Source: Pseudomonadota bacterium (GTDB lineage: Bacteria; Pseudomonadota; Gammaproteobacteria; Burkholderiales; Burkholderiaceae_B). From it: a DNA stretch of 64,000 bases. The notes below the pieces were generated by a model. The model ran no database searches and was not told the origin of the DNA. It worked only from the letters and a program-made list of their open reading frames with translations. Shown here piece by piece: positions 17,801-24,569 of the stretch. How positions within the stretch are numbered: the first letter of the stretch is position 1; each line of letters begins with the position of its first letter. The stretch is from positions 310,001-374,000 of the forward strand of contig JAEWEV010000011.1 of the NCBI GenBank assembly GCA_023389155.1, in the 5' to 3' direction. The position numbers and the translations under genes were made by a program.

Positions 17801-18147
17801 GTCAAAACTTGCCAGTGTTTCCTAGAATTCTGAAAGAACTCTCTAATTTCTTTGCCGTGACTAGTGACTAGTTTCTTGGCAGCAAGCTTGCGAAATGCAG
17901 CATTTTTCCCGGAAAGCGCAGTCAGAAATAGCGCAAGGCTAGACTTACCTGATCCGTAGGGGCCGGTCCATGTAAAGGCGCACTGCCCGGTCTCTTTGAT
18001 ATGCCGAACCATTGATTCCAGCAAGATTTCAAAGGACATGGGGCTATGGAATTGCTCAATCGCACCAACATCGTTGCGGTCTAAACCGACATTGATGGAT
18101 CGTTTAAATATTTCTTTCAGCTCAATTAGATCGGATAGATACTTCAT
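14848..18147 (-). CDS. sspC: SspC, large P-loop ATPase of the phosphorothioation complex
   Basis: A 1099-residue ATPase. Walker A is GPYGSGKS at residues 62-69, and a Walker B candidate is ILVFVDE at about 157-163. The rest is largely helical and carries no other motif I recognise. Its size, position between sspB and sspD and four-base overlap with sspB match SspC of the SspABCD phosphorothioation machinery, where it supplies ATP hydrolysis for the modification complex. The residue following the P-loop region (RIVLIGILHQSFMEYA) resembles the sensor strand of AAA+/STAND-type ATPases. Assigned mainly by context and size. Confidence 0.85.
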   Translation of the reverse strand: MKYLSDLIELKEIFKRSINVGLDRNDVGAIEQFHSPMSFEILLESMVRHIKETGQCAFTWTGPYGSGKSSLALFLTALSGKNAAFRKLAAKKLVTSHGKEIREFFQNSRKHWQVLTVTGSTESPAVLFKREMGLLDAASTDDILIEIQNRSREGAGILVFVDEMGKVFDGIAKNSEPDDIYFFQRLAEIANRSEGRIVLIGILHQSFMEYARNLAKKVRDEWNKIQGRFVDLAVNISADEQIFLIAQAMEKKAGSKVSEKSIRDKTASVVQNISRSRKIDTEALEALLNNTWPLHPLTTVLLCELSKKRFGQNQRSIFSFLMSAEPRAFRDYLRQTPVEQAETYTPPMLWDYLETNLDSLLSVSAESKQWLVAKDAIARYNNHANELYGKVLKTIAVCNLLKGNSGVSVDTQLLETLFDKNALAKILEDLSKSSVIVYRKYASGYVLTDGSDFDIEAALDVAYAKIQGNGFDKLRAVANFKPVLAKRHYHQTGALRWMSIELFPVSEQTTFFLKNLKTDHSLIGSFVVLVPTDQGQFEFAKNITAEIAPSLKNIAINVATNYLKISEYASELLALEWIDDNDVRIVNDIVARKEVQNRISFVRNIIEKELYQTIDLSDWTLGATTSSLEKEDLSDIASNIADCAFGASPCIMNEMLNREKPSSNANAALNALLKRMVLNRDKQDLGIQGFPPEMGLYRSILQKNRLHVETETGFAFVRPESAGERDSGLALLWADTDKYLQQCESAITAEQIYQRWQQSPYGVKKGLLPVLLVSYILSNVNNIACYIEDHYQTHVDDLLIDYLIKAPRLIGLLSVGHAHNEQKWIRLLAIKLNQTAELNTGGYIENQPLAVARALVYIVDALDKWTHRTKQLNRTTLQLRDFIRNADDPNKLLFESIPSLFEAGNSDVEKSTQVIASLKELHVAFPDLMARFENEMFKDLRIDPSDEKRFGIVQSRAKMIRGKSGDFKTDAFISRLSTFGGRDDEMAAIVSLLADKPTSDWIDQDLERAGQRLSVMCDMFNRAEIYAKVESGSAGRYRIGVVAKGTTKVSSSFLDADVFDHEEPLIDEKLKALSDSIAQLGNDRLKIAVLARLIENLGD

Positions 18148-19073
18148 TTCGCACTTGCTCGATTTTTGTAAGAGTTTCTAAAAATAGCCATCGAATCTTT
18201 TACCAACTTTTGAGGGTCGCGATTTGTAGAAAATTGTCTGACACCAGCAGTTTCCGACCATTTAATATCAATATCCAATAGCGCTATTCGTTCGGCATAA
18301 TCAATGATCGAATTTTCGTCCAGAAGGAATACCCGACCAGGAGATTTTTCATCGTATGTCGCGGCTTCTAAAGAAAGCGTCCGGGCAGAAGGAAACGCTT
18401 CGCTCCAAAACCGCATGAGAAAATACAAAAACGCTTTCTCAGAAAGATTAGGTTTAGGCCCACGCACTAGTTCTATCGCGTCGTTTTCAATGCGATTGAT
18501 CAAACCCAGCTCTACTAATGGCCCCTCAACCGATTCTTCGGTCAATGCATTTGTCTTCGCAGATTTACGGTGAGTGTAGTTTCGAATGAAGCATTCAATG
18601 TCTCGCTTCAGAGTCAAATCTGACGGATGTTTTATATCTTGTTCGTCGAGATGCTGCTTAATTGCTCTTGCGAAAGTATCACGATCCAATTGCGGCTTAT
18701 TATTTTTGTTAAAAAGCCAATAGTAGGTGATCAAATGCTCCTGTGTTACCAGCTCCCAATGAATAAGCCAGATGGAACTGTCAGATTCAAACCAGGGATC
18801 CAAACCCGTTTTCTGATTAAAGAGGCTGTCGGCTATCTCTGTATTTTCCAGCCGTCCTTCATCGAGTACCTTCACTAATTTAGTGTGCACCGCCCAGTGT
18901 CGCATGGCGTTTAGCATATTTTTTCCTACACCGAAATCTGCAATCGCCGAGTCCCTGGTAAATATCGTTTTTGAGTTTTCACCAGCCGTAACTATTTGAT
19001 CGTAAACCTTTTTTAGCCACCCATACCTTAAGGGAAATGTTTCGTGACCTGAAAATACGGGCTTCTCATGCAT
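18144..19073 (-). CDS. sspB: SspB, DUF4007 DNA-nicking protein of phosphorothioation
   Basis: A 309-residue DUF4007 protein. The domain signature FSGHETFPLRYGW sits at residues 7-19, followed by VGKNMLNAMRHWA near 51-63. DUF4007 is the hallmark of SspB, which nicks DNA at the modification site in the single-strand phosphorothioate pathway. The symbol is unrelated to the E. coli stringent-starvation gene sspB. It is the first gene of the sspBCD operon and diverges from sspA over a 104-base region that holds an inverted repeat. The sequence is AT-rich like the rest of the island. Confidence 0.9.
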   Translation of the reverse strand: MHEKPVFSGHETFPLRYGWLKKVYDQIVTAGENSKTIFTRDSAIADFGVGKNMLNAMRHWAVHTKLVKVLDEGRLENTEIADSLFNQKTGLDPWFESDSSIWLIHWELVTQEHLITYYWLFNKNNKPQLDRDTFARAIKQHLDEQDIKHPSDLTLKRDIECFIRNYTHRKSAKTNALTEESVEGPLVELGLINRIENDAIELVRGPKPNLSEKAFLYFLMRFWSEAFPSARTLSLEAATYDEKSPGRVFLLDENSIIDYAERIALLDIDIKWSETAGVRQFSTNRDPQKLVKDSMAIFRNSYKNRASAK

Positions 19074-19123
19074 TTTTATACCTTAAAAATTTCGGAACTG
19101 GAGACTGCCTCCAATCAGCTATT

Positions 19124-19156
19124 ATTCTATAATAAATCTTACAGTACTCATAGAAT
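19124..19156. promoter_or_regulatory. Inverted repeat in the sspB-sspA divergent promoter region
   Basis: ATTCTAT (19124-19130) and ATAGAAT (19150-19156) are perfect 7-base arms with a 19-base spacer, centred between the divergent sspA and sspB genes. A regulator bound here could control both modification operons together. No regulator gene is present in the island. Confidence 0.4.
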
Positions 19157-19177
19157 CGGCTTCTACTTTATCTTTTT

Positions 19178-20326
19178 ATGTCGCAAACTTTCCTAGACTT
19201 CAACTCATCGACCCCTTGTGATCCGCAAGTTATTGATTTTATGAATCAATATTGGCTAGCGGCAGGGAATCCTCATTCCTCTGAGCATGCATTCGGGTGG
19301 GTGAAGAGCTCAGTTATCGAGGATGGTCGTTCTGCGATTGCAGATTTTCTTAACGTTTTTCCGGAAGATCTATTTTTCACTTCAGGAGCGACTGAGTCGA
19401 ATAACATTGCGATCTTGTCGGGGATTAAAGCTGCCGTGGCACGCAATCCGGGGAAACGCAAAGTACTTACGACTTGGTTGGAACACAAATCGGTCATCGA
19501 GCCTTTAAAAAAAATCTGTTCCGATTTTAACTTAAAGTTGCATTTTGTTTCTTTAAGTGATGAAGGTCTCATTAATACGACTGAATTAAGAGACCTATTG
19601 GATGCAGGCGATGTTTTATGGCTATCAATATGTAATGTCAGCGGGGAAATAGGTACTGTACAACATATTAACCTTCTGGGAGAGCTCTGCTCTGAACATG
19701 ATGTAGCGTTTCACGTAGATGCCACACAAGGAATTTACGAACGCGTTTCTCCGCTTGATTGCGGGATCGATTTTATGTCTATGTCTGCACATAAAATATA
19801 CGGTCCGAATGGCATAGGCTTACTTTACGTTCGTAATTTTGAGGAGGCCGGGCTAGAGCCGCTATTTTTCGGAGGGGGCCAACAAAATGGCTTGCGGCCG
19901 GGCACCGTTCCTACGCCTCTGGTAGCCGGATATCGTCGTGCTTTTGAATTAATGTATGCGAATATGAATGCCGAGATCGCCTCAATCACAACGTTACGCA
20001 ATTATCTATTTGATGCTTTGAAAAGTAGATTTCCAATTGCGCTAAATGGCAGCGCGGTAGCAAGACACCCGGGTAACCTAAATGTTCAAATTAAAGGTGT
20101 TGATGCATTAACCCTCCTGAATAATGTTCAACCCCATTTGGCTTTCTCATTGGGCTCGGCTTGTACTAGCGGACAGATCAGGGTTTCTGAAGTGTTAAGG
20201 GCCATTGGTTTGACTGATGAGGAGGCCTTCTCTTCTTTCCGGATAACTTGCGGACGGTTTACGACTAAAGATGATATCGATCGCGCTTTGGAAATACTAG
20301 ATACAGCGTACCGGAAAATTGCTTAA
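19178..20326 (+). CDS. sspA: SspA, cysteine desulfurase (DndA/IscS-like)
   Basis: A 382-residue PLP-dependent cysteine desulfurase. It has the N-terminal LDFNSSTPCDP, FTSGATESNN in the cofactor-binding region, HVDATQG, the PLP lysine in SAHKIYG (Lys206) and the catalytic cysteine in GSACTSG (Cys329). It would take sulfur from L-cysteine as a persulfide and hand it to SspD for DNA backbone modification. Generic IscS/NifS enzymes look similar, but this copy is AT-rich, has no isc or suf neighbours and diverges from sspBCD, so it belongs to the ssp system. The symbol is unrelated to E. coli stringent-starvation sspA. Confidence 0.92.
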   Translation: MSQTFLDFNSSTPCDPQVIDFMNQYWLAAGNPHSSEHAFGWVKSSVIEDGRSAIADFLNVFPEDLFFTSGATESNNIAILSGIKAAVARNPGKRKVLTTWLEHKSVIEPLKKICSDFNLKLHFVSLSDEGLINTTELRDLLDAGDVLWLSICNVSGEIGTVQHINLLGELCSEHDVAFHVDATQGIYERVSPLDCGIDFMSMSAHKIYGPNGIGLLYVRNFEEAGLEPLFFGGGQQNGLRPGTVPTPLVAGYRRAFELMYANMNAEIASITTLRNYLFDALKSRFPIALNGSAVARHPGNLNVQIKGVDALTLLNNVQPHLAFSLGSACTSGQIRVSEVLRAIGLTDEEAFSSFRITCGRFTTKDDIDRALEILDTAYRKIA

Positions 20327-20365
20327 GTCTATGTAAGCACCCGCCCCGATTATCACATCTGTGTA

Positions 20366-21358
20366 TCACTTGTAAACGTTGGGCCCCTGCGTCTTCTGCC
20401 GCCCCCTCGCCCTCCTTAACTGCTGCCTGCCCGAAAATCCCGCCATCTCCAGCCCATTGGCATCCGGATCCGAAAGCTCACTCATCTGCGCCAGCATCTC
20501 CAGCCGCACCGCCTCGATATACACTCTTGGCGTCAGTCCCAGGTTCTGCCTGAAAATTCGCAGCAGCTGACGCTCGCTCACATGTGCAATATCGGCAAGA
20601 GTGGCCGAATTCCAGGCTGCGCCCGGATCCGCTTCGATGGCATCCTGTACCCGTAGCAGTGCCTGATGCTGATGATGCCGATATTTCAGTAAGGGAGAGA
20701 TTTCCGGTTCCTGCAAATGGCGCCTGCGCGTCACACGCATGGATTGTGCGGTTGCATTTGCAATGCGCTCGCCGGCAACAATCGATACACAATACAGTGC
20801 CAGATCAATGCCCGCAGTGATGCCGGCACTGGAAAGCAGATTGCCATCGTCAACATACAGGCGGTTGCGCAGTACGCAAGCCTTGGGGGCCAGCCGCTGC
20901 AGTTCATCCAGCAAATCGTGATGGGTAGTCAGTTTTCTGCCCGATGCCAGCCCGGCATCGGCAAGCAGCAACGCTCCCGCGCATATCGTCAATAGGGTGC
21001 AGCCGTTTTTGCGTTCTGCCTTGAAGCAATCCAGATAACGTGTCAGCCATTGACGCGTCTGCAGCCAGACCGGGTCGCGGTAAATGATTTTCGCGGTGGG
21101 GCCGCTGCGGCCAGACAGAACAAGCCACACAGGCCCTTTACGACTCAGGTTCTGTAAATCAGGCAGAGGGGTGAGCGAATCGAACACCAGGCCCACGGAA
21201 GAGGAAATCCGTGGTTCCGGCGAAACGAATTGCAGGTCGAACTGTGCAGGTTTACCCGCGGCGACCAGATGCTGGTTAGCAAGACGTAAGACTTCTGCCG
21301 GGCCCGCCACATCCATGATGAGCGTATCCGGCAGCAGCAGAAAACAAACAGTAATCAT
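20366..21358 (-). CDS. GlxA-family AraC-type regulator with DJ-1/PfpI domain
   Basis: A 330-residue regulator. The N-terminal two-thirds form a DJ-1/PfpI class I glutaminase-like domain (VCFLLLPDTLIMDVAGPAEVL at 3-23; a Cys-containing LLTICAGALLLADAGL near 124-139). The C-terminal part is an AraC-type DNA-binding domain (VSERQLLRIFRQNLGLTPRVYIEAVRLEML). Known members regulate catabolism of quaternary amines or nitriles. It lies five bases after a cysteine hydrolase gene on the same strand, so the hydrolase is the likely target or partner. This is the first normal-composition gene right of the defence island. Confidence 0.9.
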   Translation of the reverse strand: MITVCFLLLPDTLIMDVAGPAEVLRLANQHLVAAGKPAQFDLQFVSPEPRISSSVGLVFDSLTPLPDLQNLSRKGPVWLVLSGRSGPTAKIIYRDPVWLQTRQWLTRYLDCFKAERKNGCTLLTICAGALLLADAGLASGRKLTTHHDLLDELQRLAPKACVLRNRLYVDDGNLLSSAGITAGIDLALYCVSIVAGERIANATAQSMRVTRRRHLQEPEISPLLKYRHHQHQALLRVQDAIEADPGAAWNSATLADIAHVSERQLLRIFRQNLGLTPRVYIEAVRLEMLAQMSELSDPDANGLEMAGFSGRQQLRRARGRQKTQGPNVYK

Positions 21359-21363
21359 CCGGA

Positions 21364-21924
21364 TCAGGCGTGTGTCAGCGAATTGGACATAACATCATGC
21401 ACATGGGCGATTCTGGCAAAGCGCCCGTGCAGGACTGTCTCGGTTCGTCGGTGAATATCATCGGCACCGATGCGCTCTCCATCGGGAGCGGTCATGTCGA
21501 ATGTCAGTGTCGCGTCAGTCACAAATGTCATATTGAAGCCCTCATCGGACAGGTGGCGCGTGGTGGTTTCGCAACATTGCTCGGTGCGAATTCCGGCAAT
21601 CATGATATCTGTGTAGCCGACGTCACGCAGCCATGCAAGCAGTCCGGTGCCGACCAGGGCGCTGTGCTTGTGTTTTTTTACCACCAGCACCGGGTCAAAG
21701 TCCACCAGACCTTCCAGTGGGCGTACGTAACCGCTGGCTTCATTGAAGGGATTGTCTGTTGCGTTTGCGCAATGATACACCCGTACGATGGGAATTTGCC
21801 GCTTGCGGCAATCGGCGATCAGCGCGTTAACGGCCGACAGAAAGGGCGTGCTGCGGGCTTCATCCCAAAAATCGCGCTGTCGAAAAGATTCCTGCACGTC
21901 GATGAGAATAAGTATTTCAGTCAT
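21364..21924 (-). CDS. Isochorismatase-family cysteine hydrolase
   Basis: A 186-residue alpha/beta hydrolase of the isochorismatase-like superfamily. The N-terminal ILILIDVQESFRQRDFW gives the catalytic Asp; VVKKHKHSALVGTGL gives the Lys; and DIMIAGIRTEQCCETTTRHL carries the nucleophilic Cys. Members hydrolyse amides such as N-carbamoylsarcosine or nicotinamide. ATG 21924 has AGGA six bases upstream and is preferred over an in-frame TTG at 21948. It is co-transcribed with the GlxA-type regulator downstream. Substrate unknown. Confidence 0.9.
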   Translation of the reverse strand: MTEILILIDVQESFRQRDFWDEARSTPFLSAVNALIADCRKRQIPIVRVYHCANATDNPFNEASGYVRPLEGLVDFDPVLVVKKHKHSALVGTGLLAWLRDVGYTDIMIAGIRTEQCCETTTRHLSDEGFNMTFVTDATLTFDMTAPDGERIGADDIHRRTETVLHGRFARIAHVHDVMSNSLTHA

Positions 21925-22106
21925 GATTTGTCCTGTTTGGTTACTCAAGGGTTATCATAGGATCTAATATTGTTTCGGTTTGCTTCAGAAACGGACACAA
22001 AGCGGCCATTTTCCGACACGTTTCCCTGCCATATTGAGGGCTGCCGGTGCCGCCAGCTCGTGTTGCCCTGTCTCACGAGATTCGTTCAGAGTATTTTTGC
22101 GTGAGT

Positions 22107-24404
22107 ATGTATATGCGTTTCCCTCCCTTCAAACAGGCCGTTTTGACCAGCTGTGTGTTTTCCGTTTTTGCGTGTGCTGCATCAGCGGTAGGGCAGCCGG
22201 CCCAATCACAGAGCCCGATCTCTGCCGAACCTGTGCAACCCGCAACACCGGCTAATGTCCAGGGAACCGCAAATGCAACCGAGCCGATCAATGCAGGTAG
22301 CTCCACCAATGCCGTGGCCCCGGTCACGGCAGAAAACGATGGTGCATCCAACGATAGCAACATTGCGCAACTGGCCCCCATTGTGGCGACCAGCACCCGC
22401 ATGGATCGACCCGCGAGTGAGATTCCGGCATCAGTCAACGTTATCGACGGTGCGCAAATACGCGCCAACGAGATGCAGGTGAATCTGTCCGAAGGCCTGC
22501 GTGGCATTCCCGGCCTGACGGTACGCAACCGCCAGAATTACGCCCAGGATCTGCAAGTGGGTATTCGGGGATTTGGTGCGCGTTCCGCTTTTGGAGTCCG
22601 CGGTATCCGTCTTTATGTCGATGGCATTCCGGCCACCATGCCCGACGGACAGGGCCAGACTTCCAATATCGATTTGTCATCCATTGATTCTGCCGAAGTG
22701 CTGCGGGGTCCTTTCTCCACACTTTACGGAAATTCGTCGGGTGGCGTATTGCTGACCGAAACTGAGACCGGTGAAGGCCCGCTCAAGCTCACACCATCCT
22801 TTGCGACTGGCAGTGATGGCCAGTTACGCTATGGCATGAAGGCATCGGGTTCGCGCGGTGATGGCCCCGGCGCGATCGACTATCTGCTCAGCACCAATCA
22901 TTTCCGTACCGATGGCTATCGCGAACATAGCGAAGCAGAAAAGAATCAGGTGAATGCAAAGCTCGGCATGCAGGTAGGTGACAGCGGTCATCTTAGCCTG
23001 CTATTCAATCACGTTGATGTATCCGCGCAGGACCCCCAGGGTCTGACACGTGAGGAATTCGAGGACGATCCCCGCCAGGCCTCGCCCAATGCTGAAACCT
23101 ACAACGTTAGAAAAACCACCAAGCAGACTCAGGGCGGCCTGGTCTATGAACAGCCGCTGTCCGACCGCACAGACTTGCGGGTCATGGGCTATTATGGCGA
23201 ACGTGAAACGAAGCAGTTCCTGTCCATTCCGGTTGCACCGCAACGCGCGCCTTCACATGCAGGTGGCGTAATCTGGCTTAAGCGTCAGTACGGTGGCGCC
23301 GATGTCAGACTGACTTCTCATGTGTCGCTGGCAGACCGCCCCCTGACGCTGGTCGCGGGTGTCGCCTGGGATACCATGCGCGAAGCACGCAAGGGCTACG
23401 AAAATTTCATTGGTGATCAACTCGGCGTACAGGGCAACCTGCGCCGCGACGAAATCAATAATGTTTGGAACCTGGACCCCTATGTACAGGCATCATGGAA
23501 TTTTGCGGAGCGCTGGACCCTGGATGCGGGACTGCGTTACAGCAACGTGCATTTCAAGTCTTCCGACCGATATATTACAAATGGCAATGGCAATGACAGC
23601 GGCACCGCCAACTACAGCAAATTGCTGCCTGTGGTGGCGCTGAACTACCAGGCTACGCCTGATCTGTCGTTCTATGTGACCGCCGGGCGCGGGTTTGAAA
23701 CGCCCACCTTTAATGAGCTTTCCTATCGCAACGATGACGAGGCTGGACTCAATTTCGGCCTGAAACCATCAATCAATACCACGCTTGAGGCTGGCGCCAA
23801 GGCCAATATCGGAGGCGGCCAGCTGACCGCTGCGGTTTTTCGCACCTATACCAAGGATGAAATCGTCAGTGCCGGTGGCAGCGGCGGTCGTACCGCCTAC
23901 CAGAATGCCGGACGCACCCTGCGCGATGGCCTGGAGCTGGCGTGGGATGCGAAGTTGTATCGCAGCCTGCGCGCCCGCCTGTCCTATACCTACTTGAATG
24001 CCCGTTATCGTGACAGCTTCTGTTCCGGCACATGCTCAGACAGCAATCCCGAGACCCCGTCCGGCAACAAAATTCCCGGCATCGCCCGCAACACCGCCAC
24101 AGCTTCTTTGAGCTGGGAACCCGACCAGGGGTGGAACGGCGGCGTCGATATCGATTATCTGGGTAAAGTGTATGTCAACGATGCGAACAGCGAATCTGCA
24201 CCGTCGGCAGTCGTAACAGGTCTGCATGCCGGATATCTTTGGAAACGCGATCAATGGACCGTGAACACATTTGCACGCGTCGATAACGTCTTCAATGCCC
24301 GATACGCGGGGTCTGTCATCATCAATGATGCAAACAATCGCTATTATGAACCATCGCCAGGCCGTAACTGGACGGCAGGTATGACCCTGAGCTATCGCTT
24401 TTAG
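22107..24404 (+). CDS. pqqU: TonB-dependent receptor closely resembling PQQ importer PqqU (YncD)
   Basis: An outer-membrane 22-strand barrel receptor of about 765 residues. The signal peptide (MYMRFPPFKQ..., cleavage near ASA-VGQ) is followed by an Ala/Pro/Thr-rich linker, a plug with VRGIRLYVDGIPATMPDGQG and VLRGPFSTLYGNSSGGV, and a barrel ending in YRF. Many segments (ERETKQF, RGFETPTFNELSYR, LNFGLKPS, VIINDANNRYYEPSPGRN) match what I remember of E. coli YncD, shown to import pyrroloquinoline quinone. A PQQ-dependent dehydrogenase gene follows in the same orientation, which strongly supports PQQ as ligand. The start could also be ATG 22113; neither has a strong ribosome site. Confidence 0.85.
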   Translation: MYMRFPPFKQAVLTSCVFSVFACAASAVGQPAQSQSPISAEPVQPATPANVQGTANATEPINAGSSTNAVAPVTAENDGASNDSNIAQLAPIVATSTRMDRPASEIPASVNVIDGAQIRANEMQVNLSEGLRGIPGLTVRNRQNYAQDLQVGIRGFGARSAFGVRGIRLYVDGIPATMPDGQGQTSNIDLSSIDSAEVLRGPFSTLYGNSSGGVLLTETETGEGPLKLTPSFATGSDGQLRYGMKASGSRGDGPGAIDYLLSTNHFRTDGYREHSEAEKNQVNAKLGMQVGDSGHLSLLFNHVDVSAQDPQGLTREEFEDDPRQASPNAETYNVRKTTKQTQGGLVYEQPLSDRTDLRVMGYYGERETKQFLSIPVAPQRAPSHAGGVIWLKRQYGGADVRLTSHVSLADRPLTLVAGVAWDTMREARKGYENFIGDQLGVQGNLRRDEINNVWNLDPYVQASWNFAERWTLDAGLRYSNVHFKSSDRYITNGNGNDSGTANYSKLLPVVALNYQATPDLSFYVTAGRGFETPTFNELSYRNDDEAGLNFGLKPSINTTLEAGAKANIGGGQLTAAVFRTYTKDEIVSAGGSGGRTAYQNAGRTLRDGLELAWDAKLYRSLRARLSYTYLNARYRDSFCSGTCSDSNPETPSGNKIPGIARNTATASLSWEPDQGWNGGVDIDYLGKVYVNDANSESAPSAVVTGLHAGYLWKRDQWTVNTFARVDNVFNARYAGSVIINDANNRYYEPSPGRNWTAGMTLSYRF

Positions 24405-24443
24405 CGTTAAAATACAAATTACATCCTACAACAAGCTAGTGCC

Positions 24444-24465
24444 GTGTCATGACACACGTCATGAC
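24444..24465. promoter_or_regulatory. Double palindrome upstream of the PQQ dehydrogenase gene
   Basis: The 8-base palindrome GTCATGAC occurs twice (24446-24453 and 24458-24465) with four bases between. The first copy lies within a perfect 12-base palindrome (GTGTCATGACAC, 24444-24455). Outer arms TACAACA (24427-24433) and TGTTGTA (24467-24473) enclose the block. It lies 105-145 bases before the dehydrogenase start and could be an operator; there is no T-tract to make it a terminator. Confidence 0.45.
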
Positions 24466-24569
24466 CTGTTGTATTTATGATGTCACATCCCCGCCATGCA
24501 AAGGCACACAGCCATGGCGCGATGGAAGAATTCTGCTTGATCTGTTGTGTGTTTCACGGGGAAAAAATA

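Larger units (their letters stand above)
7000..20335. other. AT-rich defence island (phosphorothioate Ssp system plus second effector set)
   Basis: All eight genes from sspE to sspA lie in a block that is clearly richer in A and T than both flanks. A hand count of one line inside (8221-8280) gives 22/60 G+C; one line outside (26041-26100) gives 33/60. The block lies between an IclR gene and a GlxA-type regulator. Its edges are approximate. I saw no integrase, transposase, tRNA or flanking direct repeat, so the mode of arrival is not visible. Gene content, base composition and close packing point to horizontal transfer. Confidence 0.8.
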
